Source of the DNA: JAJAZB01 sp964244295
Lineage (GTDB): Bacteria; Bacteroidota; Bacteroidia; Cytophagales; Spirosomataceae
NCBI GenBank assembly: GCA_964244295.1
Contig: CAXTIG010000011.1
Coordinates: 100,546 to 164,545, forward strand
DNA: 64,000 bases
Reading direction: 5' to 3'
Position 1 is the stretch's first letter, and every line of letters begins with the position of its first letter. The translations under genes and the position numbers were made by a program. A model generated the notes under the pieces. It did not search any database, was not told where the DNA came from, and saw only the letters and a program-made list of their open reading frames with translations. Positions 42,421 through 51,493 of the stretch are shown here, piece after piece.

Positions 42421-42992
42421 GGTTGAAAACTAAACAGGTGAGGCAGCAGCCAGTGGGTCATCACCAAACCGCCGAGAAAAAAAGAAATTGTCGCCACCAA
42501 CGAAGGCCACTGGAGGTTGGCCAGCCCGGTGATAGCGTGGCCGGAAGTACATCCCCCGGCCCAGCGGGTGCCGAACCCCACCAGAAGACCCCCGCCCACG
42601 AACAGCACCAGGCCGTTGCCCGACAGCAGCGTAGCGGCGTTGAACAAGTCCGTCGGCATCAGGCCGCTGAACTCGCGAATGCCCAGTTCCCGCAAGGCTT
42701 GCACGGTAGCCGGGTCGATGACGAGGGCGGCGGGATTGGCCAGAAACTGCGTTGCCAGCAGGCCACCCAGCGTGATGCCCGCCACGAAAAACAGGTTCCA
42801 GCTTTCACGTCGCCAGTCGTATTGAAAAAAGGGAACGTTGGCGGGCAGGCAGGCTGCGCAGAGGTGCCGCAGCGAGGAGGAAATGCCAAACGCTTTGTTG
42901 CCCAGCAGCAGCAGCGCGGGCACCGTCAGGCCAATGAGCGGCCCCGCCACGTACCAGGGCCAGGGTTGCCGGATAAAATTCAGGACTTGCAT
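42417..42992 (-). CDS. YeeE/YedE-type sulfur transporter half
   Basis: A 191-residue inner-membrane protein with about five hydrophobic segments. The family signature is GGCTSGHAITGLANLQ, containing the Cys that handles thiosulfate or persulfide in YeeE homologues. Its start overlaps the 3' end of the MBL-rhodanese gene by 13 bp. Together with the next gene it forms a complete importer of a sulfur compound. Confidence 0.88.
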   Translation of the reverse strand: MQVLNFIRQPWPWYVAGPLIGLTVPALLLLGNKAFGISSSLRHLCAACLPANVPFFQYDWRRESWNLFFVAGITLGGLLATQFLANPAALVIDPATVQALRELGIREFSGLMPTDLFNAATLLSGNGLVLFVGGGLLVGFGTRWAGGCTSGHAITGLANLQWPSLVATISFFLGGLVMTHWLLPHLFSFQP

Positions 42993-44368
42993 CGCGAAAG
43001 GGTTGTTTTTTTAAGGGCGGCCAAACCGCCCGTGATGTTGATCAACGGCCCGAATCCGCGCGCGTTGAGGATGGAAGCAGCTATCATCGAGCGGTAACCA
43101 CCCGCGCAGTGCAGGTACACCGGCCGGTCACGGGGGATTTCGGCGAGGAATTCACTGAGGGTGTCGAGCGGGAAATTGACCGCCCCTTCGAGGTGTTCGG
43201 CGGCAAACTCCGTTGGTTTGCGTACGTCCACCACCGGCAGGGAAGCGGCTTCGGCCCGCAGTTGGGCGAAGGCGTCGGCAGAGACCGTTTTCAGCGTATC
43301 GACCTCGCGCCCGGCGGCTTCCCAGGCCGCCACCCCGCCCGCCAGGTAGCCGATGCACTGGTCGTAGCCGACGCGGGCAAGGCGGGCAATGGCCTCGGTT
43401 TCCTGGCCGGGGGGCGTCACCAGGGCTAGGGGCTGCGTGAGGTCGGGAATCAGGGCACCCACCCAAGGGGCAAATTGCCCGTCGAGGCCGATGTTGATAG
43501 CGTTGGGGATAAATCCGGCGGCGAACTCGGCGGCGGGGCGCACGTCGAGGACGAGCGCGCTGGTCGCTTCAACGGCGGCGGCAAAATCGGCGGGCGAAAG
43601 GGCCTGCTCACCGCGCTGCATCACCACCTCGACCGCCTCGTAGCCCTGCTGGTTGAGCCGGGCGTTTTGGGCAAAATACGCCGGGGCTTTCGCCAAGCCG
43701 TCGAGTACCTCGGCCACAAACTGCGTCTTCGAAGCGGCCCGCAGCGCGTAGTTGGTTTCTTTCTGGTGGCCGAGCGTATCGCTGGTTTCCTTGCTCAGGT
43801 GTTTGCCGCAGGCCGACCCCGCCCCGTGTGCCGGGTACACAATCAGGTCGTCGGGCAGGGGTATAATTTGGGTTTGCAGGCTATCGTAGAGCATTCCGGC
43901 CAGGTCGTGCTCGGTCAGGTTGCCTTTGAGGGCGAGGTCGGGGCGACCCACGTCGCCGATGAACAGCGTGTCGCCGGTGAAAATGGCGTGGGGTCGGCCC
44001 GTTTCATCGAGCAGCAGGTAGCAGGTCGATTCGGGCGTGTGGCCGGGCGTGTGCAAGGCCCGGAGGGTGAGTTTGCCCACCCTGAATTCTTCGCCGTCGC
44101 GGGCCGTGTACACGGGGTAGCCCGTGCGGGCACCGGGGCCGTACACCACCGTAGCCCCCGTTTGCCGGGCTAAATCGAGGTGCCCCGACACAAAATCGGC
44201 GTGAAAATGGGTTTCAAACACGTAGCGAATCCGCGCCCCCCGGCGGCTGGCCCGCTGCCGGTAGGGAGCCGTTTCGCGCAGGGGGTCGATGACGGCAGCC
44301 TCGCCCTCGCTTTCCACGTAGTAAGCGCCCTGCGAAAGGCAGCCCGTGTAGAGTTGTTCGATGTACAT
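42980..44368 (-). CDS. MBL-fold persulfide dioxygenase-like / double rhodanese fusion
   Basis: A 462-residue cytoplasmic protein. The N-terminal metallo-beta-lactamase domain (1-240) shows THFHADFVSGH, HTPGHTPEST, TGDTLFIGDVGRPDL and YPAHGAGSACGK, as in ETHE1/CstB-type persulfide dioxygenases. Two rhodanese domains follow. The first (about 255-350) has PPGQE where the active-site Cys loop should be and looks inactive. The second (about 365-455) has YLHCAGGYRS with the catalytic Cys. It would oxidise persulfides to sulfite or thiosulfate. It is coupled to the transporter genes downstream. Confidence 0.9.
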   Translation of the reverse strand: MYIEQLYTGCLSQGAYYVESEGEAAVIDPLRETAPYRQRASRRGARIRYVFETHFHADFVSGHLDLARQTGATVVYGPGARTGYPVYTARDGEEFRVGKLTLRALHTPGHTPESTCYLLLDETGRPHAIFTGDTLFIGDVGRPDLALKGNLTEHDLAGMLYDSLQTQIIPLPDDLIVYPAHGAGSACGKHLSKETSDTLGHQKETNYALRAASKTQFVAEVLDGLAKAPAYFAQNARLNQQGYEAVEVVMQRGEQALSPADFAAAVEATSALVLDVRPAAEFAAGFIPNAINIGLDGQFAPWVGALIPDLTQPLALVTPPGQETEAIARLARVGYDQCIGYLAGGVAAWEAAGREVDTLKTVSADAFAQLRAEAASLPVVDVRKPTEFAAEHLEGAVNFPLDTLSEFLAEIPRDRPVYLHCAGGYRSMIAASILNARGFGPLINITGGLAALKKTTLSRCKS

Positions 44369-44415
44369 GGTCCGGTTTTTAGTTAGTTAATTGCCTGAAA
44401 GACAGTCTGTTTTCT

Positions 44416-45222
44416 TTAGCCAAATTCATAAAAAAGCATCCCCACCCCGACCAGCAACAACACGTAGCCGAACGCAGGCCGGAGCCGCTCGCTGGGCAAA
44501 CGCCGGGCGAAGCGGGTACTCAGCAGGATGCCGAGGATGGAAAGGGCCGAAAAAAAGAGCAGAAATCCGTAGTCGACGGCTAGCCCCGCCGGGGGGTTGC
44601 TCAAAAATCCAATCGCGGAATTAAGGCTCACCAGCACCAGCGAGGTACCCACCGCCGTGGGCAGCGGGAGCCGGGCCAGTACCACCAGTCCCGGCACAAT
44701 CAGGAAACCGCCCCCCGCCCCCACCCAACCCGTGAGCGTACCCACCGCCGCGCCCTGCACGGGCAGCAGCCAGAAAGCGGCCGGGGCATCGCTGTTTTTG
44801 GCAACCCCAGCAGCCCCGCTTACCGGGCGAATCATCGCCAGCGCGGCGGCCAGCATAACCAGTGTGAAAAGCAGCAAAATCAGCCGGTCTTTGGTCAGCG
44901 TGAGCAGGGGTGTGTCGAGCAGCAGGGGCGGCACGCGGGGCAGCAGCCAGTGGCGGGTAAACCAGACACTCAGCAACGAAGGCAGGCCAAACCAGAACAC
45001 GGTGGGCCAATGCACCATTTTTTGGCGCAAATGCTCGGCCACCCCCACCAGGCTGGTCAGCCCGACGACGAACAGCGCCTCGTGGGTAGCCGTTTCGGAG
45101 CCAACCGAAAAGAGCACCACCAGCACCGGCACCGCCAGCAGCGAGCCGCCCCCGCCAACCAGGCCCAGTAAAATGCCTATAGTCAAGGCCCCCAAATAGC
45201 CCGTGAAGTGAAGCAGCGTCAT
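44416..45222 (-). CDS. TauE/SafE family sulfite/sulfur exporter
   Basis: A protein of 268 residues from the ATG at 45222; an ATG at 45267 would add 15 polar residues. It is an eight-segment inner-membrane protein with the family repeats GILLGLVGGGGSLLAVPVLV and GTLTGWVGAGGGFLIVPGLV. In this operon it most likely exports sulfite or a related product of persulfide oxidation. It lies between the Crp-type regulator and the MBL-rhodanese gene on the same strand. Confidence 0.88.
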   Translation of the reverse strand: MTLLHFTGYLGALTIGILLGLVGGGGSLLAVPVLVVLFSVGSETATHEALFVVGLTSLVGVAEHLRQKMVHWPTVFWFGLPSLLSVWFTRHWLLPRVPPLLLDTPLLTLTKDRLILLLFTLVMLAAALAMIRPVSGAAGVAKNSDAPAAFWLLPVQGAAVGTLTGWVGAGGGFLIVPGLVVLARLPLPTAVGTSLVLVSLNSAIGFLSNPPAGLAVDYGFLLFFSALSILGILLSTRFARRLPSERLRPAFGYVLLLVGVGMLFYEFG

Positions 45223-45288
45223 GCCTGTGTCGAAATTGATTTCTTCGACAAAGGTCTTTGCGAGCAACTCCCGCGTCAGTGACGGAAG

Positions 45289-45915
45289 TCACACAGGCGA
45301 AAGCACCCGGATTTTACCCCGCTGGAGTTCCACCCGCCCGCTGTTTTCGAGGCGTTTGAGCAGGCGGGAAACCACCTCGCGGGCCGTGCCGAGTTCGTCG
45401 GCCAGTTGCTGGTGGGTGAGGTAAAGGATAGACGAATTGGAAAGGCGGGTTTTTCGGAACAGGAGGTCGAGCAGCCGCTCATCCACCCGCGAAAAGGCGA
45501 TGTCGTTGACGGTCTGCAACAACTCATCGAAGCGTTTTTGGTACAGCGAAAGCAGAAAGCGATTCCAGGCCGGGTGGTGGGCGACGAGGTCGCGCACCAC
45601 GTCCTGCGGGAGGAGCACCACGTCGGTATCTTCTTCGGTCACGGCCTTGATGGTACTCAGGGGCGGCGAGGTGCCCGCCGCCGAGGAGCCAAGCAGCGTC
45701 GCGATGCACGACTCACCGGGGCGGAGGTAGTACAGCAGCAGTTCGTGGCCGTTGGCGTCTTCGGTTGTGATGCGAATCGAGCCACGGGTCACGAAGGGCA
45801 CGAAATGCATCGGCTGCCCGATGCGCATGAGCGTTTCGCCCTCGGCCACCGAGCGCGTCTGTCCGTGCTGGTCGAGCAAGAGGCCGATGTCGGCGGGGAG
45901 GAAAGCGGCATTCAT
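45289..45915 (-). CDS. Crp/Fnr family regulator of the sulfur operon
   Basis: A protein of 208 residues from the ATG at 45915; the upstream ATG at 45984 gives an N-terminus unlike the family. It has a cNMP-binding-type barrel (EGETLMRIGQPMHFVPFVTRGSIRI, LYYLRPGESCIATLLGSS) and a winged HTH (YLTHQQLADELGTAREVVSRLLKRLENSGRVELQRGKIRV). A cysteine in GESCIATL could sense persulfide, as proposed for related Bacteroidota regulators (inference). It is the first gene of the sulfur operon. Confidence 0.88.
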   Translation of the reverse strand: MNAAFLPADIGLLLDQHGQTRSVAEGETLMRIGQPMHFVPFVTRGSIRITTEDANGHELLLYYLRPGESCIATLLGSSAAGTSPPLSTIKAVTEEDTDVVLLPQDVVRDLVAHHPAWNRFLLSLYQKRFDELLQTVNDIAFSRVDERLLDLLFRKTRLSNSSILYLTHQQLADELGTAREVVSRLLKRLENSGRVELQRGKIRVLSPV

Positions 45916-46089
45916 GCTCACCCAACCGGCTAAGGGCTTGAAAAGTGCGGGCCAAAGCGTCGGCTGGCCCGACGTTCTCCCCACTTCACCCCCGGCATTC
46001 CGACGCTTGACCCCCGATGACTTTCGCTACCGGCACGCGGGGGCCAGTTTTGACGCATCGATGCCCAGCCGCTTCAACAAGCGAACGCC

Positions 46090-48399
46090 ATGAAACTACG
46101 TATTCTCCTTTTCATCCTGACACTGGGTACTGCCCAAGCCCAATCCTACCGGACGGTCACGGGCCGGGTGAGCGATGCCGCCACCGGCCTGGGCTTGGCC
46201 GGGGCGGCGGTGACGGTGGCCGAACACCCCAGCCTCGGTGCCCGGACGGACAGCAGCGGGAACTTTCGGCTCAGCTTGCCGACGGGCAAACAAACGCTGC
46301 GCTTCTCGTACCTGGGCTACGCCGGGCAGCGTGTTTCGCTAAACGGGAGCGGCGATGAACTCGTCAACATTCCGCTCCATTCCACGGCCAGCCAACTGCG
46401 CGAAGTCGTCGTTCGGGGCCAGAGTAACGGGGAAAAAGTGCTTTCGACCCAGACGAGCGTCGAGGTGGTGGACCGCAAAACGGCCCTGGCCCTGCCGGTG
46501 GTGTTTGGGGAAGTGGACCTCATCAAAGTGCTGCAACTCAAGCCGGGCGTAAAATCGACCGGCGAAGGCACCAGCGGCCTCAGCGTGCGGGGCGGCAGCA
46601 GCGACCAGAATCTGTTTCTCTTCGACGGCACCACGGTGTACAACCCCAGCCACCTGTTCGGGTTTTTCAGCACCTTCAACATCGACGCGGTTCGGAACGT
46701 CTCGCTCTACAAGGCGGGCTTTCCGGCGGAATACAGCGGGCGGCTGTCGTCGGTGGTCGACGTGAGTTCGCTCAACCCAACCGACAGCACCCTGCACGTG
46801 GGCGGGGGCATCGGGCTGATTGCCTCGCGCCTCAACGTGACGGGGCCGATTGGCAATAAACTCAAGTTCAACCTGGCGGGGCGGCGCACCTACGCCGACG
46901 TATTCACCGAAATCCTCAACCGCCGCAACGCCGGTCAGCCCGACGTCAACCCCATTCCCCGCTATTATTTCTACGACCTCAACGGGCGCATCGACTACGC
47001 GGTGAGCAACCGCAGCAACCTGTACCTCAGCGCCTACACGGGCCGCGACCGCTTCAACCTGCCCACCGACGTATTTTCGAGCACCTTCGACTGGGGCAAC
47101 ACCGCCCTTTCGCTCCACTGGAACCAGCGTTCGCGGGATGGGCGCTGGACCAGCCACGCCTCCGCGCACTACGCCAACTACAATTACCGCCTCCAGTCGA
47201 GTTTCGACCGGTTTACCTTCGACATCGGGTCGGGCATCGAAGATTTCGTGTTGAAAGAGCGCCTTTCCTGGCAACCCCACCCCAACCACCTCGTCACCTT
47301 CGGGGGCGAGGTGACCCGCAGCCGGTTTTCCATTTCACGGGTCAGTTTGTCGAGTTCCAAGCCGGAAGAAAACATCGATTCGGGCGAAAAACCCCGCGTG
47401 TGGGAAGGCGGCGTTTTCCTGAGCGACGACTGGGACGTGACGCCCAAACTAAAAATTAGCGCGGGAATCCGCTGGTCGGGGTTCCGGCAGGACAGCGCCG
47501 GGTATACGGCCCCCGAGCCGAGGGTGTCGGCCCGGTACGCCTTCAGCCCTTCGGTATCGGTGAAAGCCAGCTACGCCCGGATGGTGCAGTACCGGCACCT
47601 GGTGGTGAGTTCGGGCGCCGCCCTGCCCACCGACATCTGGTATCCCTCGACTGGAAAAATTAAGCCGGAATCCAGCGACCAGGTAGCCCTGGCCCTGACC
47701 TGGAACATCGGCAACCAGTTTTTATTGACCAACGAACTGTACCACAAGCGCCTGCGCCGGATTGTGGATTTTAAAACGGGGGCGCAACTCTTCGCCAACG
47801 AGCGCCTGGAAAACGAATTCGTGTTTGGCAACGGCAGCGCCTACGGCAACGAAATTTATTTGGAAAAAACAGCCGGACGGCTCCGGGGCTGGCTGGGCTA
47901 CACCCTGGCCTGGACCTGGCGCGAATTCGCCGACATCGACGGAGGCAAGCGGTTTTTCCCCCGCTACGACCGGCGGCACGACATTTCGGCGGTGCTGATG
48001 TACCAACTCCGGCCCCGGCTGTCGCTCTCGGCCACCTGGGTGTACAACACCGGCAACGCCGTGTCGCTGGCCACGGGCCGCTACGTGGTGATGGACAACC
48101 CCTACGTACGGGTCGAGAACCCGGTCGAAGGGGTAGTGCCGGAGTTTCCGAGTCGGAACAACTACCGGATGCCGCCCTACCACCGCCTGGATTTGGGCCT
48201 GGTCTACAAATTCCGCCCCCGCCGGGGCCAAACCGACCTGACCTTTACCGTCACCAACGCCTATAACCGCCTGAATCCCTACCTGATTACCTACCAGTCG
48301 CGGGACGATGCGGAGGGAAACCCGACGGGCAGCTTCCGGGCGCGGGCCATCACGCTGTTCCCGCTGCTGCCTTCGGTGACGTATAACTTTCGGTTTTAA
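46090..48399 (+). CDS. TonB-dependent outer-membrane receptor
   Basis: A 769-residue protein with signal peptide MKLRILLFILTLGTAQAQ. Domains in order are: carboxypeptidase-regulatory-like (about 20-105: TVTGRVSDAATGLGLAGAAV), plug (about 110-225: LKPGVKSTGEGTSGLSVRGG, FLFDGTTVYNPSHLFGFFS), then the beta barrel, ending LLPSVTYNFRF with the usual terminal aromatic. It is the shorter, non-SusC type of Bacteroidota receptor. It pairs with a DUF4249 lipoprotein gene downstream. The ligand is unknown. Confidence 0.92.
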   Translation: MKLRILLFILTLGTAQAQSYRTVTGRVSDAATGLGLAGAAVTVAEHPSLGARTDSSGNFRLSLPTGKQTLRFSYLGYAGQRVSLNGSGDELVNIPLHSTASQLREVVVRGQSNGEKVLSTQTSVEVVDRKTALALPVVFGEVDLIKVLQLKPGVKSTGEGTSGLSVRGGSSDQNLFLFDGTTVYNPSHLFGFFSTFNIDAVRNVSLYKAGFPAEYSGRLSSVVDVSSLNPTDSTLHVGGGIGLIASRLNVTGPIGNKLKFNLAGRRTYADVFTEILNRRNAGQPDVNPIPRYYFYDLNGRIDYAVSNRSNLYLSAYTGRDRFNLPTDVFSSTFDWGNTALSLHWNQRSRDGRWTSHASAHYANYNYRLQSSFDRFTFDIGSGIEDFVLKERLSWQPHPNHLVTFGGEVTRSRFSISRVSLSSSKPEENIDSGEKPRVWEGGVFLSDDWDVTPKLKISAGIRWSGFRQDSAGYTAPEPRVSARYAFSPSVSVKASYARMVQYRHLVVSSGAALPTDIWYPSTGKIKPESSDQVALALTWNIGNQFLLTNELYHKRLRRIVDFKTGAQLFANERLENEFVFGNGSAYGNEIYLEKTAGRLRGWLGYTLAWTWREFADIDGGKRFFPRYDRRHDISAVLMYQLRPRLSLSATWVYNTGNAVSLATGRYVVMDNPYVRVENPVEGVVPEFPSRNNYRMPPYHRLDLGLVYKFRPRRGQTDLTFTVTNAYNRLNPYLITYQSRDDAEGNPTGSFRARAITLFPLLPSVTYNFRF

Positions 48400-48437
48400 G
48401 TTGGTGGTCAATTGTACCCCGGCAGTTTTGGGGGGGG

Positions 48438-48538
48438 TGTCATCCCGACGCAGGAGGGATCTCGTTGAACTTCCCTATCCATCGCCGGTAGTCAATTGTT
48501 TGGTATCCCAACGAGATCCCTCCTGCGTCGGGATGACA
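48438..48538. repeat. Hairpin repeat (30 bp arms, GTCATCCCGACGCAGGAGGGATCTC family)
   Basis: The arms at 48438-48467 and 48509-48538 are perfect complements separated by 41 nt. The arm sequence is a widespread Bacteroidota intergenic repeat. It lies between the TonB receptor and DUF4249 genes, so it could attenuate read-through within this pair. Confidence 0.88.
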
Positions 48539-48560
48539 AAACCCCTAAAAAAACACCCCC

Positions 48561-49373
48561 ATGAAACGCCCCCTTCTTTTTCACCTCCTCACGTTGTCCT
48601 CGACGCTTTCCCTCCTATCCTGCCAGCAGGACATCGACGTGGCGTTGCCGCCTTACGAGTCGAAACTCGTGGTGGAATGTTACCTCGAAGACGGCCAACC
48701 CCTGCGGCTCACCCTGCTCGAAAGCCAGGGCTACCTCGACGCCTTCGCCCTGCCCTTCGTCAGCGGGGCCACCGTGGTACTCTCGCACCGGGGCCAGCGC
48801 GACACCATCCCCAACGTGCCGGTGCTGGACCGGGCCACGGGGAAGGCCTACAATTACAGCAGTCCGAAGCGCATCCGGGCCGACTACGAAGCGCCCTACA
48901 CGCTCACCGTGCAGGACCGGCTGGGGCGCACGGTGACGGCCACCACGCGGTTCATCCGGGCGGTGCCCATCAAGAGCATCACGCCCGAATTCAACCGGGA
49001 AGGCAAAGCCTACGGCCAGACTAAATTCAACGACAACCCAAAAGAAAAGAATTTTTACCGCCTGACGCTGACCCGCAACCTGCGGGTGGATACGCTGGCC
49101 TCCAGCAGTTTACTCGACGATTCCTTCAGCAACGGCGACGAAATCAACTGGGGGTCGGGCTACGATTTCGTGCCGGGCGACACCATCCACGCCACGCTCT
49201 ACCACTGCACCGAAGACTACTACAAATTTCTGAGTACCGCGCAGAGCGCCCGGCAGGCCAACGTCAATCCGTTTGCCGCTTCGGGCGAGGTCATTAGCAA
49301 CGTCCAGGGTGGGCTGGGGGTGTTTGCCACGCTTTCGTACGATTACAAGCGGGTGGCGGTGAAGGGGAAGTAG
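48561..49373 (+). CDS. DUF4249 family lipoprotein
   Basis: A 270-residue lipoprotein with export signal and lipobox LSLLSCQQD. It has the DUF4249 opening YESKLVVECYLEDGQPLRLTLLES, and the middle segment TPEFNREGKAYGQTKFNDNPKEKNFYRLTL with a C-terminal YYKFLSTAQSARQANVNPFA. DUF4249 genes regularly accompany TonB receptors of the type just upstream, suggesting a surface partner for uptake. No activity is established. Confidence 0.88.
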   Translation: MKRPLLFHLLTLSSTLSLLSCQQDIDVALPPYESKLVVECYLEDGQPLRLTLLESQGYLDAFALPFVSGATVVLSHRGQRDTIPNVPVLDRATGKAYNYSSPKRIRADYEAPYTLTVQDRLGRTVTATTRFIRAVPIKSITPEFNREGKAYGQTKFNDNPKEKNFYRLTLTRNLRVDTLASSSLLDDSFSNGDEINWGSGYDFVPGDTIHATLYHCTEDYYKFLSTAQSARQANVNPFAASGEVISNVQGGLGVFATLSYDYKRVAVKGK

Positions 49374-49396
49374 GGATTTTGGTCCCGATTGCGCCC

Positions 49397-49440
49397 CACT
49401 CAAGCGGCAGGAGTCGCGTCACTCCCACGCCGTTTGAGTG
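49397..49440. terminator. Inverted repeat between convergent genes
   Basis: The arms CACTCAAGCGGC (49397-49408) and GCCGTTTGAGTG (49429-49440) pair with one G-T wobble. They lie in the 75 bp between the DUF4249 gene and the converging response-regulator gene, and probably act as a bidirectional terminator. Confidence 0.55.
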
Positions 49441-49448
49441 ACGGTAGC

Positions 49449-50156
49449 TTACAAGCCAAGCTTCCTCCCCTGAACAACTTCCTGAAAAAAGGCCGTGCGG
49501 TAACTGTCGCCGAGCGTAATCTCCCGGCCCCCCACCACGAGCAGATCGGTCTCCACGCGCTGGATGTGCTTCAGGCTGATGATGCAGGATTTGTTGACCC
49601 GCCGGAACTGAGCGGGCGGCAACGTGCCTTCCAGGTTCTTCAGCGTGAGCGCCGTCACTAATCGGCCGGTGGTCGTGTGCACCACGACGTAATCCTTCAG
49701 GCCTTCGATGTACCGAATGTCGGCCAGGTCCACCGGAACGTAACTCCGACCGGTTTTGACGAACAGCGTATCCGGCCCGGAAGTCGGCTCCTGTTGGTGC
49801 TGGTGCTGCAAAGCCGCCTTTTGAACGGCTTTGAGAAAACGCTCCAGCCGGATGGGTTTGAGCAGGTAGTCCGTTACGTTTAGCTCGTACCCGTCCAGGG
49901 CAAACTGCGGGTACGCCGTCGTCAGAATGGTAATCGGTAGCCGGGGCAAGGTTTTGAGCAGGTTCAGGCCCGAAACGCCCGGCATTTCGATGTCCAGAAA
50001 CAACACGTCGACCGGGTGCTGGCCCAGAAAATCGGCCGCTTCCCGGGCCGATTCCGCTTCGCCTACGACGGTCAGTTGGGGCGCGTTGGCGATCAGCAAG
50101 TGCAGCCCCTGTCGGGCCAGGGGTTCGTCGTCAACCAGCAGGCAGGTCATGGTCAT
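49449..50156 (-). CDS. LytTR-family response regulator
   Basis: A protein of 235 residues from the ATG at 50156, which overlaps the kinase stop as ATGA; the longer reading from 50213 has an unrelated N-terminus. It has a receiver domain (CLLVDDEPLARQGL, phospho-acceptor Asp in VLFLDIEMPGVSG, TAY switch) and a LytTR DNA-binding domain (FVKTGRSYVPVDLADIRYIE, LEGTLPPAQFRRVNKSCIIS). It is partner of the histidine kinase encoded just upstream. The target may be the TonB/DUF4249 or redox cluster on either side (inference). Confidence 0.93.
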   Translation of the reverse strand: MTMTCLLVDDEPLARQGLHLLIANAPQLTVVGEAESAREAADFLGQHPVDVLFLDIEMPGVSGLNLLKTLPRLPITILTTAYPQFALDGYELNVTDYLLKPIRLERFLKAVQKAALQHQHQQEPTSGPDTLFVKTGRSYVPVDLADIRYIEGLKDYVVVHTTTGRLVTALTLKNLEGTLPPAQFRRVNKSCIISLKHIQRVETDLLVVGGREITLGDSYRTAFFQEVVQGRKLGL

Positions 50157-51316
50157 GAAGTAAGGGGCCGATCGCCCAGGCGGGTCAGGTGCAACTCGAC
50201 CGTAAACCGGCACTCGGCGGCGTCAATGGCAAGTTCGTACCGATTTGGGTACAGCAACTCCAACCGGCGTCGGACGTTCGCCAGGCCGATGCCGCCCCCG
50301 TTCACCGGCTTCCGGGGGCGAACGTACGAGTTTTCGACCTTGAAACGAACGGCATCCCCGACGGCTTCGAGGGTGATGTAGATAAACGGGCCGGGGCGGG
50401 TTGGCGTAGCGGAGCCGTGTTTGAAGGCGTTTTCAATGAAGGGCAAAAGCAGGAAAGGGGCCAAAAACTGCCCGTTGAGGCCGCTTACCCGGAGTTGAAC
50501 GTCGGTTGCTGGTTTTCGCAACCGCTCCAGCGTCAGCAGATTTTCCACGTACTGCACTTCGTCTTCGATCCGAATCCAATCGCCGATGTCTTCGTGAAAC
50601 TGATACCGCATCAGGTCAGCGAGCGAAACGAGGGCATCTGCCGTCACCGGGGACCGGAGTTTGGCCAGGACGTGAATGGCATTGAGCGTATTGAACAAAA
50701 AATGCGGATTGATTTGGGCTTTCAACGCCGCCAACTCATTCCTCAAACTATCGGTTTGAAGCTGACGGATGTGTTCCCGGTCGTGAATCCAGGTTTTCAA
50801 CAACGTTAAGACCGCGATGCTGACGAGTAGAGAGCCGACAAAAACGACCCCTTCGCACACCTCCAAAGCCAGTTGCCAGGGCGTTCGGGTGACGTACTCT
50901 TTTAGTTTATACCCAAACGGCAAGGTGTCCAGCACACTAAACACCAGACCAATTAACAGCACCCAGCCCAGATACAATTTCACCTGCCGGGTCTTGAGCA
51001 GCACCCTGGGAATGAGGACGCTCAGGTTGAAGGCCAGCGCCCCCAGGATGGCGACGGCATACCCCACTTCAAAACCGTACGCTTTGGGACGGGCGGCGGG
51101 TTCGACGCGTTCCGTAACGGATCGCAGCGAATCCCAAAGCCCGGTTGCTACCAGCAGCCCCGCCAATGACCAATACAGTCCGTACCGCCGGGTTCGGTAG
51201 CGGGGGTCGAGCAACCAACGGTCGATGGAGGCGGAAAAGAGAGAATCAGCCATCAGAATCATGAAGTAGGTCAAAGCTATTCCCGGCGAGGGATTGACCC
51301 GTAACGACTCGACCAA
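50153..51316 (-). CDS. LytS-like sensor histidine kinase
   Basis: A 387-residue inner-membrane kinase. Several membrane segments lie in residues ~45-175 (LAGLLVATGLWDSL, AVAILGALAFNLSVLI, LGWVLLIGLVFSVL, VVFVGSLLVSIAVLTLL). The His_kinase domain follows with phospho-His in ALKAQINPHFLFNTLNAIH, then the ATPase N-box PFLLLPFIENAFKHGS and G-box GGIGLANVRRRLELLY. There is no extracellular sensor domain, so sensing probably occurs in the membrane. Translation is coupled to the response regulator by a 4 bp overlap. Confidence 0.92.
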   Translation of the reverse strand: MVESLRVNPSPGIALTYFMILMADSLFSASIDRWLLDPRYRTRRYGLYWSLAGLLVATGLWDSLRSVTERVEPAARPKAYGFEVGYAVAILGALAFNLSVLIPRVLLKTRQVKLYLGWVLLIGLVFSVLDTLPFGYKLKEYVTRTPWQLALEVCEGVVFVGSLLVSIAVLTLLKTWIHDREHIRQLQTDSLRNELAALKAQINPHFLFNTLNAIHVLAKLRSPVTADALVSLADLMRYQFHEDIGDWIRIEDEVQYVENLLTLERLRKPATDVQLRVSGLNGQFLAPFLLLPFIENAFKHGSATPTRPGPFIYITLEAVGDAVRFKVENSYVRPRKPVNGGGIGLANVRRRLELLYPNRYELAIDAAECRFTVELHLTRLGDRPLTS

Positions 51317-51493
51317 ACCAAGGGGTTGACCGGGTCAAAAGGGTAGTTTGGTCGAAAATGTCCCGCCCTTGCCCATCGAACCTTCATCTTTCACCCGAAG
51401 AAAAACTAAGCCTCACCGAAGGACTTGCGCAACTGACCATCAGCCATGACTTTCCCGAAAACTTCAGTGCAGTTGCTTTGTTTTCCGGACCCT

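Noticed and set aside
46339..47289. 316-codon minus-strand frame
   Set aside because: Antisense to the TonB receptor and low-complexity (Val/Gly/Ala-rich).
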